Source: AC-49 sp963817035 (GTDB lineage Bacteria; Actinomycetota; Thermoleophilia; Solirubrobacterales; Solirubrobacteraceae). From it: 64,000 bases of DNA. Shown here piece after piece: positions 34,364 to 42,332 of this stretch. Each line of letters starts with the position of its first letter. Position 1 is the stretch's first letter. Under the pieces are notes generated by a model. The model did not search any database. It was given only the letters and a program-made list of their open reading frames with translations, and had not been told where the DNA came from. Position numbers and translations under genes: made by a program. The stretch is from the NCBI GenBank assembly GCA_963817035.1, contig CAWFMM010000004.1, positions 186,001 through 250,000 of the forward strand, written 5' to 3'.

Positions 34364-34621
34364 ATCGTCACGGCGGCATCCAGTGGTTGGCTGATCGGGA
34401 TCGGGCTCGGCGTCGTCGTCATCCTCGTCGCCGCGGTGATCGTGATCATCATCGTCGCGCTGGCGATGCGGATCGCCCAGCAGGCCAAGACCGCCGAGGG
34501 CGCGGTCGAGGTCGTGCGCGACCAGACCTCAGAGCTTGGCGGCGTCGCCCAGATCAACGATTCCGGCGTGCGGATCCTCCACGCCGCGCGTGCCCTGCGG
34601 AAGGTGGCGGTCGGCAAGTGA
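34364..34621 (+). CDS. Small single-pass membrane protein 1 (apparent ATC start)
   Basis: An 85-residue protein, or close to it: a short N-terminus, a strongly hydrophobic helix (WLIGIGLGVVVILVAAVIVI and beyond, about residues 9-34), then an amphipathic helix (AMRIAQQAKTAEGAVEVVRD) and a C-terminal basic tail. No ATG, GTG or TTG is usable: in-frame codons between the membrane helix and the XdhC promoter region offer only ATC at 34364, which sits seven bases after a strong GGAGG (34352-34356). An unusual ATC start is therefore proposed. Its stop overlaps the next gene by four bases (GTGA). It is the first of five small membrane proteins directly upstream of coxMSL. Family unknown. Confidence 0.6.
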   Translation: MVTAASSGWLIGIGLGVVVILVAAVIVIIIVALAMRIAQQAKTAEGAVEVVRDQTSELGGVAQINDSGVRILHAARALRKVAVGK

Positions 34622-34911
34622 CGATCGCCGAGGTCTCCGCGCACACGTACTGGTGGATCGCGTTGGCGATCGGCCTCGGCGCCGCGTTGATCGTCGCCGC
34701 ACTGCTCGCGGTGCTCGTCGGCTCGGTCGTCAACATCGATCGCTCGGTCGGGAACCTGCTGACCACCGCGGGCCAGGTCGCGGCGAACACACAGAGCATT
34801 CCGCAGCTCGAGGCGACCGCTCCGGTGCTCGCCCAGATCGTCGACGAGGCGGTCGTCCAGGACGGCTACATGAACGCGCTGACCGACGGCTTCGGTGACG
34901 CGACAGCATGA
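34618..34911 (+). CDS. Small single-pass membrane protein 2
   Basis: A 97-residue protein starting at GTG 34618 (GTGA overlap). It has one hydrophobic helix (about 11-37, WWIALAIGLGAALIVAALLA then VLVGSVV) followed by a soluble helical region NIDRSVGNLLTTAGQVAANT, with later EATAPVLAQIVDEAVVQDGY. No cysteine pairs or catalytic motifs. The same plan, N-terminal anchor plus C-terminal helix, is seen in all five proteins of the run. It overlaps the next start by four bases (ATGA). The function is unknown; transcription with the CO dehydrogenase genes is inferred from spacing. Confidence 0.75.
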   Translation: MTIAEVSAHTYWWIALAIGLGAALIVAALLAVLVGSVVNIDRSVGNLLTTAGQVAANTQSIPQLEATAPVLAQIVDEAVVQDGYMNALTDGFGDATA

Positions 34912-35189
34912 GCTCCAACGATGTTCTCGTCCTGCTCAGCGCGATCCTCGCCGTGGTTGTCGTCGTCGTGCTCGCCCTCGCGCTGATCATCGTGCGTAAG
35001 CGCCTGGCCTCGATCTCCGAGGGCCTCGCGACGCTCGGCGGCGCGCTGGCCGGCGTCGAGGCCGAGCACCTGCGCCCGCTCGAGGCCGCGGTCACGGCGA
35101 TCAACGCCCAGTTCGAGATCATCCTCAGCGCCTTGCCGGGCATCGCACGCAAGGCCGCCGTCGTCGCCGAGCGCAGACCGCCGTCATGA
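34908..35189 (+). CDS. Small single-pass membrane protein 3
   Basis: A 93-residue protein with an N-terminal hydrophobic helix (VLVLLSAILAVVVVVVLALA and on, about 6-29), a positive cluster VRKRL consistent with an N-out/C-in topology, then a soluble helix SISEGLATLGGALAGVEAEH ending LRPLEAAVTAINAQFEIILS. The region after the anchor resembles the extended helices of DUF948-type proteins, but the similarity is only in style. Overlaps both neighbours by four bases (ATGA). Function not recognised. Confidence 0.75.
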   Translation: MSSNDVLVLLSAILAVVVVVVLALALIIVRKRLASISEGLATLGGALAGVEAEHLRPLEAAVTAINAQFEIILSALPGIARKAAVVAERRPPS

Positions 35190-35443
35190 CGCTCTACTGG
35201 ATCGGCGACATCGTCCTGCTGGTCGTCATCGTGCCGGTGGTCGTCTACCTCCTGCACGGCGTCCTGAGCGCGGCGCGCAGCATCGTGCCGAGCGTCCGTC
35301 GGATCGCCGATGTCGCCGCAGCCGGATCGAAGGACCTCGACGCCGCCGCGCTGCTGCTGACGACGCAGGAGCAGGTCAAGCAGACGGTCGCCGGCGTGGC
35401 GAACTACGGCGGCTCCCTCGACGTCATCGTGGACGACGCGTAG
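35186..35443 (+). CDS. Small single-pass membrane protein 4
   Basis: An 85-residue protein with an N-terminal hydrophobic helix (about 4-25, YWIGDIVLLVVIVPVVVYLL) and a helical C-terminal part (SAARSIVPSVRRIADVAAAG, then LTTQEQVKQTVAGVANYGGS). It begins inside an ATGA overlap with the preceding gene and ends nine bases before the next start. No motif for cofactor binding is visible. Together with its neighbours it looks like one subunit of a small multi-protein membrane assembly. Confidence 0.75.
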   Translation: MTLYWIGDIVLLVVIVPVVVYLLHGVLSAARSIVPSVRRIADVAAAGSKDLDAAALLLTTQEQVKQTVAGVANYGGSLDVIVDDA

Positions 35444-35452
35444 AGGAACCTG

Positions 35453-36055
35453 ATGCCCGCGCCCGCAGTCCTCCTGCTCGTCATCGTCGTGCTGATCGTG
35501 CTGGCGCTGGTCTTCTACCTCTGCTCGACGATCTTCGCCCTGCGCTCGATCCGCAAGGGTCTCGACGAGGTGATCACCGGCGTCTCGGAGATCATCGAGA
35601 AGTCCGCGCCGGTCAACGACGTCGTCACCACGATCAACGAGCAGCTCGACGCGGGCGTCGAGCTGCTCGAGGGCCTGCTCGTCAAGAAGGCGGGCATGGC
35701 CGACGCCGTCGGTCTCGTCGAGGGCATCTACCCGGGCGCAGCCGCCGCCGGCTTCCGCGCCTTCCCCGAGAGCAAGACCGTCGAGGCGCCGCGGATCGGC
35801 GAGGTCTACACCAAGGGCACGCTGACGCTCGCGCGCCTCGGTCGTGAGGCGCCGATTGCCGCCGCGAGCCCTGAGGGGCCGGTGCTTCGCAACGTCGAAG
35901 GGGGCAGCCTGGCCGCCCGCGAGCTGTACCCGGACAGCCGCCAGACCGGCCCCGACAAGCTGCCGCGGTCGCCGGTCATCGGCAGCGACGCACCGGTCCA
36001 GTACGAACAGCGAGACGACATCGGCAAGCCCCGCAGGCGGCTCCCCGTACGCTGA
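35453..36055 (+). CDS. Small single-pass membrane protein 5, with long soluble tail
   Basis: A 200-residue protein: membrane helix at about 5-28 (AVLLLVIVVLIVLALVFYLC), a helical segment (ALRSIRKGLDEVITGVSEII, then APVNDVVTTINEQLDAGVEL) to about residue 90, and a polar, Pro/Gly-rich, probably disordered tail of about 100 residues ending GKPRRRLPVR. It is the largest of the five and the one nearest coxM (18 bp before its TTG start). The tail could reach a soluble partner such as the CO dehydrogenase, which is known in other bacteria to bind the inner membrane face. That link is inference. Confidence 0.75.
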   Translation: MPAPAVLLLVIVVLIVLALVFYLCSTIFALRSIRKGLDEVITGVSEIIEKSAPVNDVVTTINEQLDAGVELLEGLLVKKAGMADAVGLVEGIYPGAAAAGFRAFPESKTVEAPRIGEVYTKGTLTLARLGREAPIAAASPEGPVLRNVEGGSLAARELYPDSRQTGPDKLPRSPVIGSDAPVQYEQRDDIGKPRRRLPVR

Positions 36056-36073
36056 CAGGAAAGGACGCACCTA

Positions 36074-36949
36074 TTGCAAACCCCCGCACCATTCGAGTAC
36101 GAGCGTGCGACCAGCGTGGAAGGCGCGATCGCGTCGCTGGCCCGGCTGGGTTCTGAGGCCCGTGTCATCGCCGGCGGCCACAGCCTGCTGCCGATGATGA
36201 AGCTGCGCCTGGCCAACCCCGAGCACCTGATCGACATCAACGATCTGCACGAGCTCGCGTACATCCGCGAGGAGGGCGCGGAGATCCGCATCGGCGCGCT
36301 GACGCGCCACGTCGACCTGCTCAAGTCCGAGCTCCTGGCACGGGAGTACCCACTGTTCCGCGACGCCGAGCAGGTGATCGCCGACCCCGTGGTGCGCAAC
36401 CGCGGAACGATCGGTGGCTCGCTGTGTCAGGCCGACGCGGCCGAGGACCTGTCGTCGGTCTGCACCGCGGTCAAGGCGAGCGTCGTCATCCGCTCGACGT
36501 CGGGTGAGCGCGTCGTCTCGATGGAGGACTTCCACGTCGGGCCCTACATGACCGCGGTCGGTGACGGCGAGTTGCTGACCGAGATCCGGCTGACCCGCAA
36601 GCCCGGCGGCGGCAGCGCGCACGATAAGGTCGAGCGCCGCGCGGGCGACTGGGCGATCGCCGCGGCATCGGCGGCCGTGTGGGTCGACGGCGGCACGATC
36701 ACCGACGTCGGCATCGCACTCAGCGCGGTCGGGCTGACGACGATCCACCTGTCGCGCGCGCAGGAGCTGATCACCGGCAGACCGCCGTCGGAGGCGCTGT
36801 TCGTCGAGGCCGGGACGATCGCGTCCGAGGACTGCTCACCGGGCGCCGACGGACGCGGCCCGGTCGACTACAAGCGCCATCTCGCCGGCGTGCTGACCCA
36901 ACGCGCGCTGCGTCGCGCCACCGCCCGCGCTCTGCACCAGGAGGTCTGA
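36074..36949 (+). CDS. coxM: Carbon monoxide dehydrogenase medium (FAD) subunit
   Basis: A 291-residue FAD-binding subunit. The FAD pyrophosphate loop AGGHSLLPMMKLRLANPEHL (about 36-55), the second motif TIGGSLCQADAAEDL and the GALTRH segment are typical of CoxM. It passes electrons from the CoxS iron-sulfur clusters to the respiratory quinone pool. A TTG at 36074 is the likely start, eight bases after AAGGA, with no ATG nearby. It ends three bases before coxS. Gene order M-S-L is the form I order. Confidence 0.95.
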   Translation: MQTPAPFEYERATSVEGAIASLARLGSEARVIAGGHSLLPMMKLRLANPEHLIDINDLHELAYIREEGAEIRIGALTRHVDLLKSELLAREYPLFRDAEQVIADPVVRNRGTIGGSLCQADAAEDLSSVCTAVKASVVIRSTSGERVVSMEDFHVGPYMTAVGDGELLTEIRLTRKPGGGSAHDKVERRAGDWAIAAASAAVWVDGGTITDVGIALSAVGLTTIHLSRAQELITGRPPSEALFVEAGTIASEDCSPGADGRGPVDYKRHLAGVLTQRALRRATARALHQEV

Positions 36950-36952
36950 CAA

Positions 36953-37456
36953 GTGACCACTGACATGCACGTCTCGATGATCGTCAATGGCGAGCAGGTC
37001 TCGCACGACGTCGAGCCGCGTCAGCTGCTCGTGCACTTCATCCGCGAGACGCTCGACCTGACCGGCACCCACTGGGGTTGCGACACGTCCAACTGCGGCG
37101 CCTGCGTCGTCCAGGTCGACGGCGAGCCGGTCAAGTCGTGCACCGTGCTCGCGGCGATGTGCGATGGCCACGAGGTCCGCACCGTCGAGTCGCTCGAGGT
37201 CAACGGGGTGCTGGACCCGATCCAGCAGGGCTTCCACGAGACCCATGCGCTGCAATGCGGGTTCTGCACGCCGGGGATGCTGATGACCGCGCGCGCGCTG
37301 CTCGACGAGAACCCCGATCCGTCGGATCTCGAGATTCGCACCGCGATCTCCGGTGCGATCTGTCGCTGTACGGGGTACAAGAACATCGTCAGCGCTGTGC
37401 GCTGGGCGGCCGACCATGAGGCTGCCGCCACGTCGCAGTCAGGAGCCCAGACATGA
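36953..37456 (+). CDS. coxS: Carbon monoxide dehydrogenase small (2Fe-2S) subunit
   Basis: A 167-residue subunit with two [2Fe-2S] clusters. The N-terminal plant-type ferredoxin domain has GCDTSNCGACVVQVDG and a distal SCTVLA cysteine; the C-terminal helical domain has QCGFCTPGM and CRCTGYKNIV. All eight ligand cysteines are present. GTG 36953 is the start, three bases after coxM. It overlaps coxL by four bases (ATGA). It relays electrons from the Mo/Cu site of CoxL to the FAD of CoxM. Confidence 0.96.
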   Translation: MTTDMHVSMIVNGEQVSHDVEPRQLLVHFIRETLDLTGTHWGCDTSNCGACVVQVDGEPVKSCTVLAAMCDGHEVRTVESLEVNGVLDPIQQGFHETHALQCGFCTPGMLMTARALLDENPDPSDLEIRTAISGAICRCTGYKNIVSAVRWAADHEAAATSQSGAQT

Positions 37457-39837
37457 GCGTCGTCGAGAACCTTCCGAGCCCGTCGACCGAGCGTCCGATC
37501 GGCTTCGGCCGCCTCAAGCGCAAGGAGGACGCGCGCTTCATCCGCGGTCAGGGCACCTACCTCGACGACATCAAGCTGCCCGGAATGGTCCACGGCGCGA
37601 TCCTGCGCTCGCCCTACGCGCACGCGAGGATCCTCTCGATCGACACCTCGCGCGCGCTCGCGCACCCGGGCGTCGCCGCGGTCGTCACGGCCAAGGACCT
37701 CGAGACGCTCGGCCTGGCGTGGATGCCGACGATCTCCTACGACACGCAGGCCGTGCTCGCGGGCGACAAGGTCCGCTTCCAGGGGCAGGAGGTCGCGTTC
37801 GTCATCGCCGTCGACGAGTACACGGCCAACGACGCGCTGTCGATGATCGACGTCGAGTACGAGCCGCTGCCGGCGATCGTCAACGCGCGCAAGGCGCTCG
37901 ACGCCGACGCGGTGCTGATCCGCGACGACAAGGCGGGCCAGCGCGACAACCTCGCCTCGCCGACGTGGGAGGCCGGCGACGAGGAGGCGACCGACAGGGC
38001 GTTCGCCGAGGCCGACACGATCGTCTCGCGCGACATCATCTACCCGCGCTGCCATCCGGCGCCGCTGGAGACGTGCGGGATGATCGCCGACTTCAACCCG
38101 AAGACCGGCCAGCTCGATATCTACAACGGCAACCAGGCGCCGCACGCGCACCGCACGGTCTATGCGCACGTCGCCGGACTGGCCGAGCACATGATCCGCA
38201 TCCGCTGCTCGGACATCGGCGGTGGCTTCGGCAACAAGGTCCCGGTCTACCCGGGTTACGTCTGCGCGATCGCCGGCTCGATCGTCGCCGGCGTGCCGGT
38301 GAAGTGGGTCGAGAACCGCTCCGAGAACCTGATGTCGACCGGCTTCGCCCGCGACTACATCATGAAGTCGGAGATCTGCGCCAAGGACGGCAAGATCACC
38401 GGCCTGCGCGTCGACGTGATCGCCGACCACGGCGCCTTCGATTCGACCGCACAGCCGACGAAGTTCCCGGCCGGGTTCTTCCACATCGTCTGCGGCTCGT
38501 ATGACCTTCAGGCCTCACACGTCAAGGTCAAGGCCGTCTACACGAACAAGGCCCCAGGCGGGGTCGCGTATCGCTGCTCGTTCCGGATCACCGAGGCGGT
38601 GTATCTCGTCGAGCGCATGGTCGACGCGCTGGCGCTCGAGATGAAGGTCGACCCGATCGACCTGCGCATGAACAGCTTCATCGCGCCCGAGCAGTTCCCG
38701 TACGAGACGACGACCGGCTGGACGTATGACTCGGGCGACTACGCCAAGACGATGGGCGTCGCGATGGAGATCGCCGACTACGCCGGGCTGCGCCGCGAGC
38801 AGGCCGAGAGGCGGGCGCGCGGCGAGTTGATGGGCATCGGCGTGTCGTTCTTCACCGAGGGCGTCGGAGCGGGGCCGCGCAAGCACATGGACATTCTCGG
38901 CCTGGCGATGAACGACGGCGCCGACCTGCGTGTTCACCCGTCCGGCAAGGCGGTGGTCTCGATCAGTGCACAGACGCAGGGGCAGGGCCACGAGACGACG
39001 TTCGCGCAGATCGTCGCCGAAGAATTGGGCATTCCCCCGGAGGACGTCACGGTCCGCCATGGCGACACCGACAGGTCGCCCTACGGCCTGGGCACGTACG
39101 GCAGTCGCTCGACGCCGGTCTCCGGCGCTGCCGTGGCTGTGGTGTCCCGAAAGGTCCGTGACAAGGCGCGCCTGATCGCCGCGACGATGCTCGAGACGCG
39201 CCCCGAGGACCTGGCCTGGGAGAAGGGCCGCTGGTATGTCAAGGGCGACCCCGAGAAGGGCGCGCTGATCGAGGACATCGCCTTCCACGCCTACAGCGGC
39301 GACGCGATGCCCGAGGGGATGGAGGGCGGCCTCGACGCGCAGGTGATCTACGACCCGCCGAACCTCACCTACCCCTACGGTGCCTACATCGCCGTCGTCG
39401 ACATCGATCCCGAGACGGCCTCCGTGACCGTGCGGCGCTTCATCGCGGTCGACGACTGCGGCGTGCGGATCAACCCGATGGTCGTCGACGGCCAGATCCA
39501 CGGCGGCCTGGCCGAGGGCATCGGCATCGCGCTGATGGAGGTCCTCACGTTCGACGAGGAGGGCAACTGCCTGAACTCGTCGTTCATGGACTACCTGATC
39601 CCGACCGCGCTGGAGTGCCCCGACTTCGAGCTCGGCGAGACGGTCACCCCGTGTCCGCATCACCCGCTCGGCGCCAAGGGCGTCGGCGAGTCGCCGAACG
39701 TCGGCTCGCCGCCCGCCATCGTCAACGCGGTGATCGACGCGCTCCACGAGACACATGGAGTCGACCACATCGACATGCCCTGCACGCCGGCGCGCGTGTG
39801 GGCGGCGATGCAGGGGCGCCCCGAGCCGCCGCAATGA
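37453..39837 (+). CDS. coxL: Form I aerobic carbon monoxide dehydrogenase large (Mo-Cu) subunit
   Basis: A 794-residue molybdopterin subunit that oxidises CO with water to CO2. The active-site loop VAYRCSFRITEA contains the form I signature AYxCSFR, with Cys375 as the expected copper ligand; this separates true CO dehydrogenase from the form II/xanthine dehydrogenase-like proteins. Other cofactor motifs are DIGGGFGNK, TQGQGHETTFAQI, GTYGSRSTPVSG and HPLGAKGVGESPN with the catalytic Glu746. Length is normal. It overlaps the XdhC-YHS gene by four bases. The operon continues with maturation genes. Confidence 0.97.
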   Translation: MSVVENLPSPSTERPIGFGRLKRKEDARFIRGQGTYLDDIKLPGMVHGAILRSPYAHARILSIDTSRALAHPGVAAVVTAKDLETLGLAWMPTISYDTQAVLAGDKVRFQGQEVAFVIAVDEYTANDALSMIDVEYEPLPAIVNARKALDADAVLIRDDKAGQRDNLASPTWEAGDEEATDRAFAEADTIVSRDIIYPRCHPAPLETCGMIADFNPKTGQLDIYNGNQAPHAHRTVYAHVAGLAEHMIRIRCSDIGGGFGNKVPVYPGYVCAIAGSIVAGVPVKWVENRSENLMSTGFARDYIMKSEICAKDGKITGLRVDVIADHGAFDSTAQPTKFPAGFFHIVCGSYDLQASHVKVKAVYTNKAPGGVAYRCSFRITEAVYLVERMVDALALEMKVDPIDLRMNSFIAPEQFPYETTTGWTYDSGDYAKTMGVAMEIADYAGLRREQAERRARGELMGIGVSFFTEGVGAGPRKHMDILGLAMNDGADLRVHPSGKAVVSISAQTQGQGHETTFAQIVAEELGIPPEDVTVRHGDTDRSPYGLGTYGSRSTPVSGAAVAVVSRKVRDKARLIAATMLETRPEDLAWEKGRWYVKGDPEKGALIEDIAFHAYSGDAMPEGMEGGLDAQVIYDPPNLTYPYGAYIAVVDIDPETASVTVRRFIAVDDCGVRINPMVVDGQIHGGLAEGIGIALMEVLTFDEEGNCLNSSFMDYLIPTALECPDFELGETVTPCPHHPLGAKGVGESPNVGSPPAIVNAVIDALHETHGVDHIDMPCTPARVWAAMQGRPEPPQ

Positions 39838-40781
39838 TCTCCGACGCCCTCGCGACGCGGGCGCGGGAGCTCGCCGCCTCGGGCGTTGCGTTCGTGACGG
39901 CAACGGTCGTGCGGGTGCGACACCCGACGAGCGTCGAGCCGGGCAGCGTCGCGCTGGTGCTCGGCGACGGAACGATCGAGGGGTTCGTCGGCGGCGTCTG
40001 CGCCGAACACAGCGTGCGCGCGTATTCGCTCGTCGCGCTGGCCGACGGGGAACCCGTGCTACTGCGGATCCTGCCGGACGCCGAGACCGACGACGCCGAC
40101 CCGGCGGCGACCGCCGTCGAGCTGTCGATCGAGGATGGCGCGGTGACGGTGCAGAACCCGTGTGTGTCGGGCGGCGCGATCGAGTTCTTCCTCGAGCCCT
40201 CGCTGCCGGCGCCGCGGGTGCTCGTCGTGGGAGAGACGCCGATCGCGCTGGCCGTGCGCAGGCTTGGCGCCGAGCTCGGGCTCCAGATGCTTGACGGGAG
40301 GGCGGTTGCGCCGTCGGGTGAGGACCTGGCGCTGGTCGTCGCGGGCCATGGGCGCGACGAGTTGCATACGCTGCGCCAGGGCCTCGAGGCGCAGCTGCCC
40401 TACGTCGGCCTGGTCGCGAGCCACAAGCGCGGCGCGGGCGTGTTGGACGAGCTGCGGGCCGACGGCGTTGGGCCGGAGCTCTTGGATCGCATCGATGTCC
40501 CGGCCGGAATTGAGATCGGCGCGCGGACGCCCGGGGAGATCGCGGTGTCGATCCTCGCCAAGGTCGTTGCGGTGCGCCGCGACGAGGCGACGCCGGCGCG
40601 GGCGCCACTGCGCAGCGCGGGCGCAGCGGCGACCGCGACGCTCGCCGTCGACCCCATCTGCGGCATGACCGTCGCGGCGGTCGCCGGCACACCGCAGGTG
40701 CAGCACGACGGCGAGACCGTCTACTTCTGCTGCCAGGGCTGCAAGACCTCGTTCGAAGCCCAGCACGAACATGCCACCTAG
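39834..40781 (+). CDS. XdhC-like maturation protein with C-terminal YHS domain (CoxF-type position)
   Basis: A 315-residue protein: an XdhC-type N-terminal domain (about 1-115, with VEPGSVALVLGDGTIEGFVG, GGVCAEHSVRAY and a CVSGGAIEFFLEP end), a Rossmann domain (about 120-240, VLVVGETPIALAVRRLG, YVGLVASHKRGAGVLDEL), and a C-terminal YHS domain (about 270-312) with VDPICGMTVAA and the YFCCQGCKTSFEAQ metal-binding cysteines. XdhC parts deliver sulfurated molybdenum cofactor; YHS/TRASH domains bind metals such as copper. The ATGA overlap with coxL shows tight coupling. A role in building the copper-containing active site is an attractive inference. Confidence 0.88.
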   Translation: MISDALATRARELAASGVAFVTATVVRVRHPTSVEPGSVALVLGDGTIEGFVGGVCAEHSVRAYSLVALADGEPVLLRILPDAETDDADPAATAVELSIEDGAVTVQNPCVSGGAIEFFLEPSLPAPRVLVVGETPIALAVRRLGAELGLQMLDGRAVAPSGEDLALVVAGHGRDELHTLRQGLEAQLPYVGLVASHKRGAGVLDELRADGVGPELLDRIDVPAGIEIGARTPGEIAVSILAKVVAVRRDEATPARAPLRSAGAAATATLAVDPICGMTVAAVAGTPQVQHDGETVYFCCQGCKTSFEAQHEHAT

Positions 40782-41415
40782 GAACCAGCGATCCAGCCAG
40801 CTCAGCCAGGCGGTTCATCCTGAACCAGGTTCGGAGCCGTTCGTCACCGGCGTTGTGCTCGGCGCGGGGGGCTCCAAGCGCCTCGGTCGCCCCAAGCAGC
40901 TGCTGCCCTACGGCGATGGCACGCTGCTCGGCCACGTCGTCGGCGTCGCGCGCGCCTGCCCTTTCGATCAGCTCGTCGTCGCGATCGGCGGCTCGGCGAT
41001 CGACGTGCGCGAGAGCGTCGACCTGACCGGCGCCGACGTCGTCGTCAACGAGAACTATGGCGCGGGCTGCTCGTCGTCGCTTGCCGCGGCGCTGTCGATC
41101 CTCGACCCGCGTTGCGGGGCGCTCATACTGATGCTCGGCGACCAGCCGGGGGTTGGTGTCGACACGGTCACCGCACTGCTGGGCGCCCGCGGCGACGCCG
41201 AGTTCGCCGTCTGCCGCTACGACGACGGGCGCGGCCACCCGATCGCCTTCTCGCCCGCCGTCTTCGACACGCTGGCGAACCTGCACGGCGACAAGGGCGT
41301 CTGGCGGCTGCTCGACCAGGGCGGCGACGACGTCGTCGAGGTCCCGATCGCCGGTCCCATCCCGCTCGACGTCGACACCGAAGAGGACTACGCGGCGCTC
41401 CTCGCACAGGTATGA
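40771..41415 (+). CDS. Molybdenum cofactor nucleotidyltransferase (MobA/MocA-like)
   Basis: A 214-residue NTP-transferase. The nucleotide-binding start VVLGAGGSKRLGRPKQLLPY (about residues 28-47), a central LMLGDQPGV metal/nucleotide motif and the GRGHPIAFSP segment are typical of MocA, which attaches CMP to molybdopterin. CO dehydrogenases use the cytosine dinucleotide cofactor, so this enzyme fits. It overlaps the XdhC-YHS gene by 11 bp and coxD by four. A 25-residue N-terminal extension is Ser/Gln-rich; an internal start near residue 25 is possible, but no better codon is obvious. Confidence 0.9.
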   Translation: MPPRNQRSSQLSQAVHPEPGSEPFVTGVVLGAGGSKRLGRPKQLLPYGDGTLLGHVVGVARACPFDQLVVAIGGSAIDVRESVDLTGADVVVNENYGAGCSSSLAAALSILDPRCGALILMLGDQPGVGVDTVTALLGARGDAEFAVCRYDDGRGHPIAFSPAVFDTLANLHGDKGVWRLLDQGGDDVVEVPIAGPIPLDVDTEEDYAALLAQV

Positions 41416-42332
41416 GCGACCTGCAGGTCACCGGGGAGGCGCAGGGCGAGGTTCGCCGGCTCGTGCCCGATGTCGAGGCGCTGGCGCAGCGCCTGTCGGC
41501 GGTCAACTACCTCGTCGACGAAGGTCTCGCCACGTCGATGTTCCTGGCGGTGCGACTGCCCCAGCCACTGCTGCTCGAAGGCGAGGCGGGGGTGGGCAAG
41601 ACGGAGGCCGCCCGGGCGCTGGCCGCGGTCCTTGACACGCCCCTGATTCGGTTGCAGTGCTACGAGGGCATCGACGCGGCCGAGGCGCTCTACGAGTGGA
41701 ACTACCCGCGCCAGCTGTTGTCGATCCGGCTCGCCGACGCACAGGGTTCGTCGCTCTCGGAGGAGGATCTGTTCGGCCCCGACTACCTCATCCGCCGTCC
41801 GCTGCTGCAGGCGCTCGAGCACCCCGGCCCGCGCCCGGCGGTACTGCTGATCGACGAGGTCGACCGCGCCGACGACGACTTCGAGGCGTTCCTGCTCGAG
41901 CTGCTGGCCGAGGCCGCGGTGACGATCCCCGAGCTCGGGACGATCCGCGCTACGCACCCGCCGATCATCGTCCTGACCTCGAATCGCACGCGCGATCTGC
42001 ACGACGCGGTCAAGCGTCGTTGTCTCTACCACTGGATCGACTACCCGACGCCCGAGCGCGAGGTCGAGATCGTCCGCCGCCGTGTGACCGGCGCGTCGCA
42101 GACGCTTGCCGTCCAGGTCGCGACCGTGATGGCGCGGATGCGCTCCAGCGACATCCAGAAGCCGCCGGGGATCGCCGAGGCGATCGACTGGGTCGCCGCG
42201 CTCTCGCTGCTCGGCATCGAGCAGCTTGACGCGGCCGCGGTTGACCGCACGCTGGGCTCGGTCCTGAAGTACGCCGAAGACCAGGAGGTGATTCGCGCGG
42301 CCGGCTTCGATCAGCTCGTGCGCAGCGAGTGA
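41412..42332 (+). CDS. coxD: CoxD-type AAA+ (MoxR-like) ATPase
   Basis: A 306-residue AAA+ ATPase. Walker A is LLEGEAGVGKTEAARAL, Walker B is VLLIDEVDRADDDFEAFLLE, sensor 1 is IIVLTSNRTRDLHDAVKRRC, and a C-terminal lid domain follows. In Oligotropha, CoxD is a chaperone-like ATPase needed to assemble the copper-molybdenum centre, and it works with the von Willebrand factor protein CoxE, which here is the next gene. The ATG at 41412 overlaps the nucleotidyltransferase stop by four bases. Confidence 0.94.
   Translation: MSDLQVTGEAQGEVRRLVPDVEALAQRLSAVNYLVDEGLATSMFLAVRLPQPLLLEGEAGVGKTEAARALAAVLDTPLIRLQCYEGIDAAEALYEWNYPRQLLSIRLADAQGSSLSEEDLFGPDYLIRRPLLQALEHPGPRPAVLLIDEVDRADDDFEAFLLELLAEAAVTIPELGTIRATHPPIIVLTSNRTRDLHDAVKRRCLYHWIDYPTPEREVEIVRRRVTGASQTLAVQVATVMARMRSSDIQKPPGIAEAIDWVAALSLLGIEQLDAAAVDRTLGSVLKYAEDQEVIRAAGFDQLVRSE

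Noticed and set aside
38515..41286. A 923-codon minus-strand open frame
   Set aside because: It covers coxL and the XdhC-YHS gene on the other strand and has the same low-complexity composition as other shadows.
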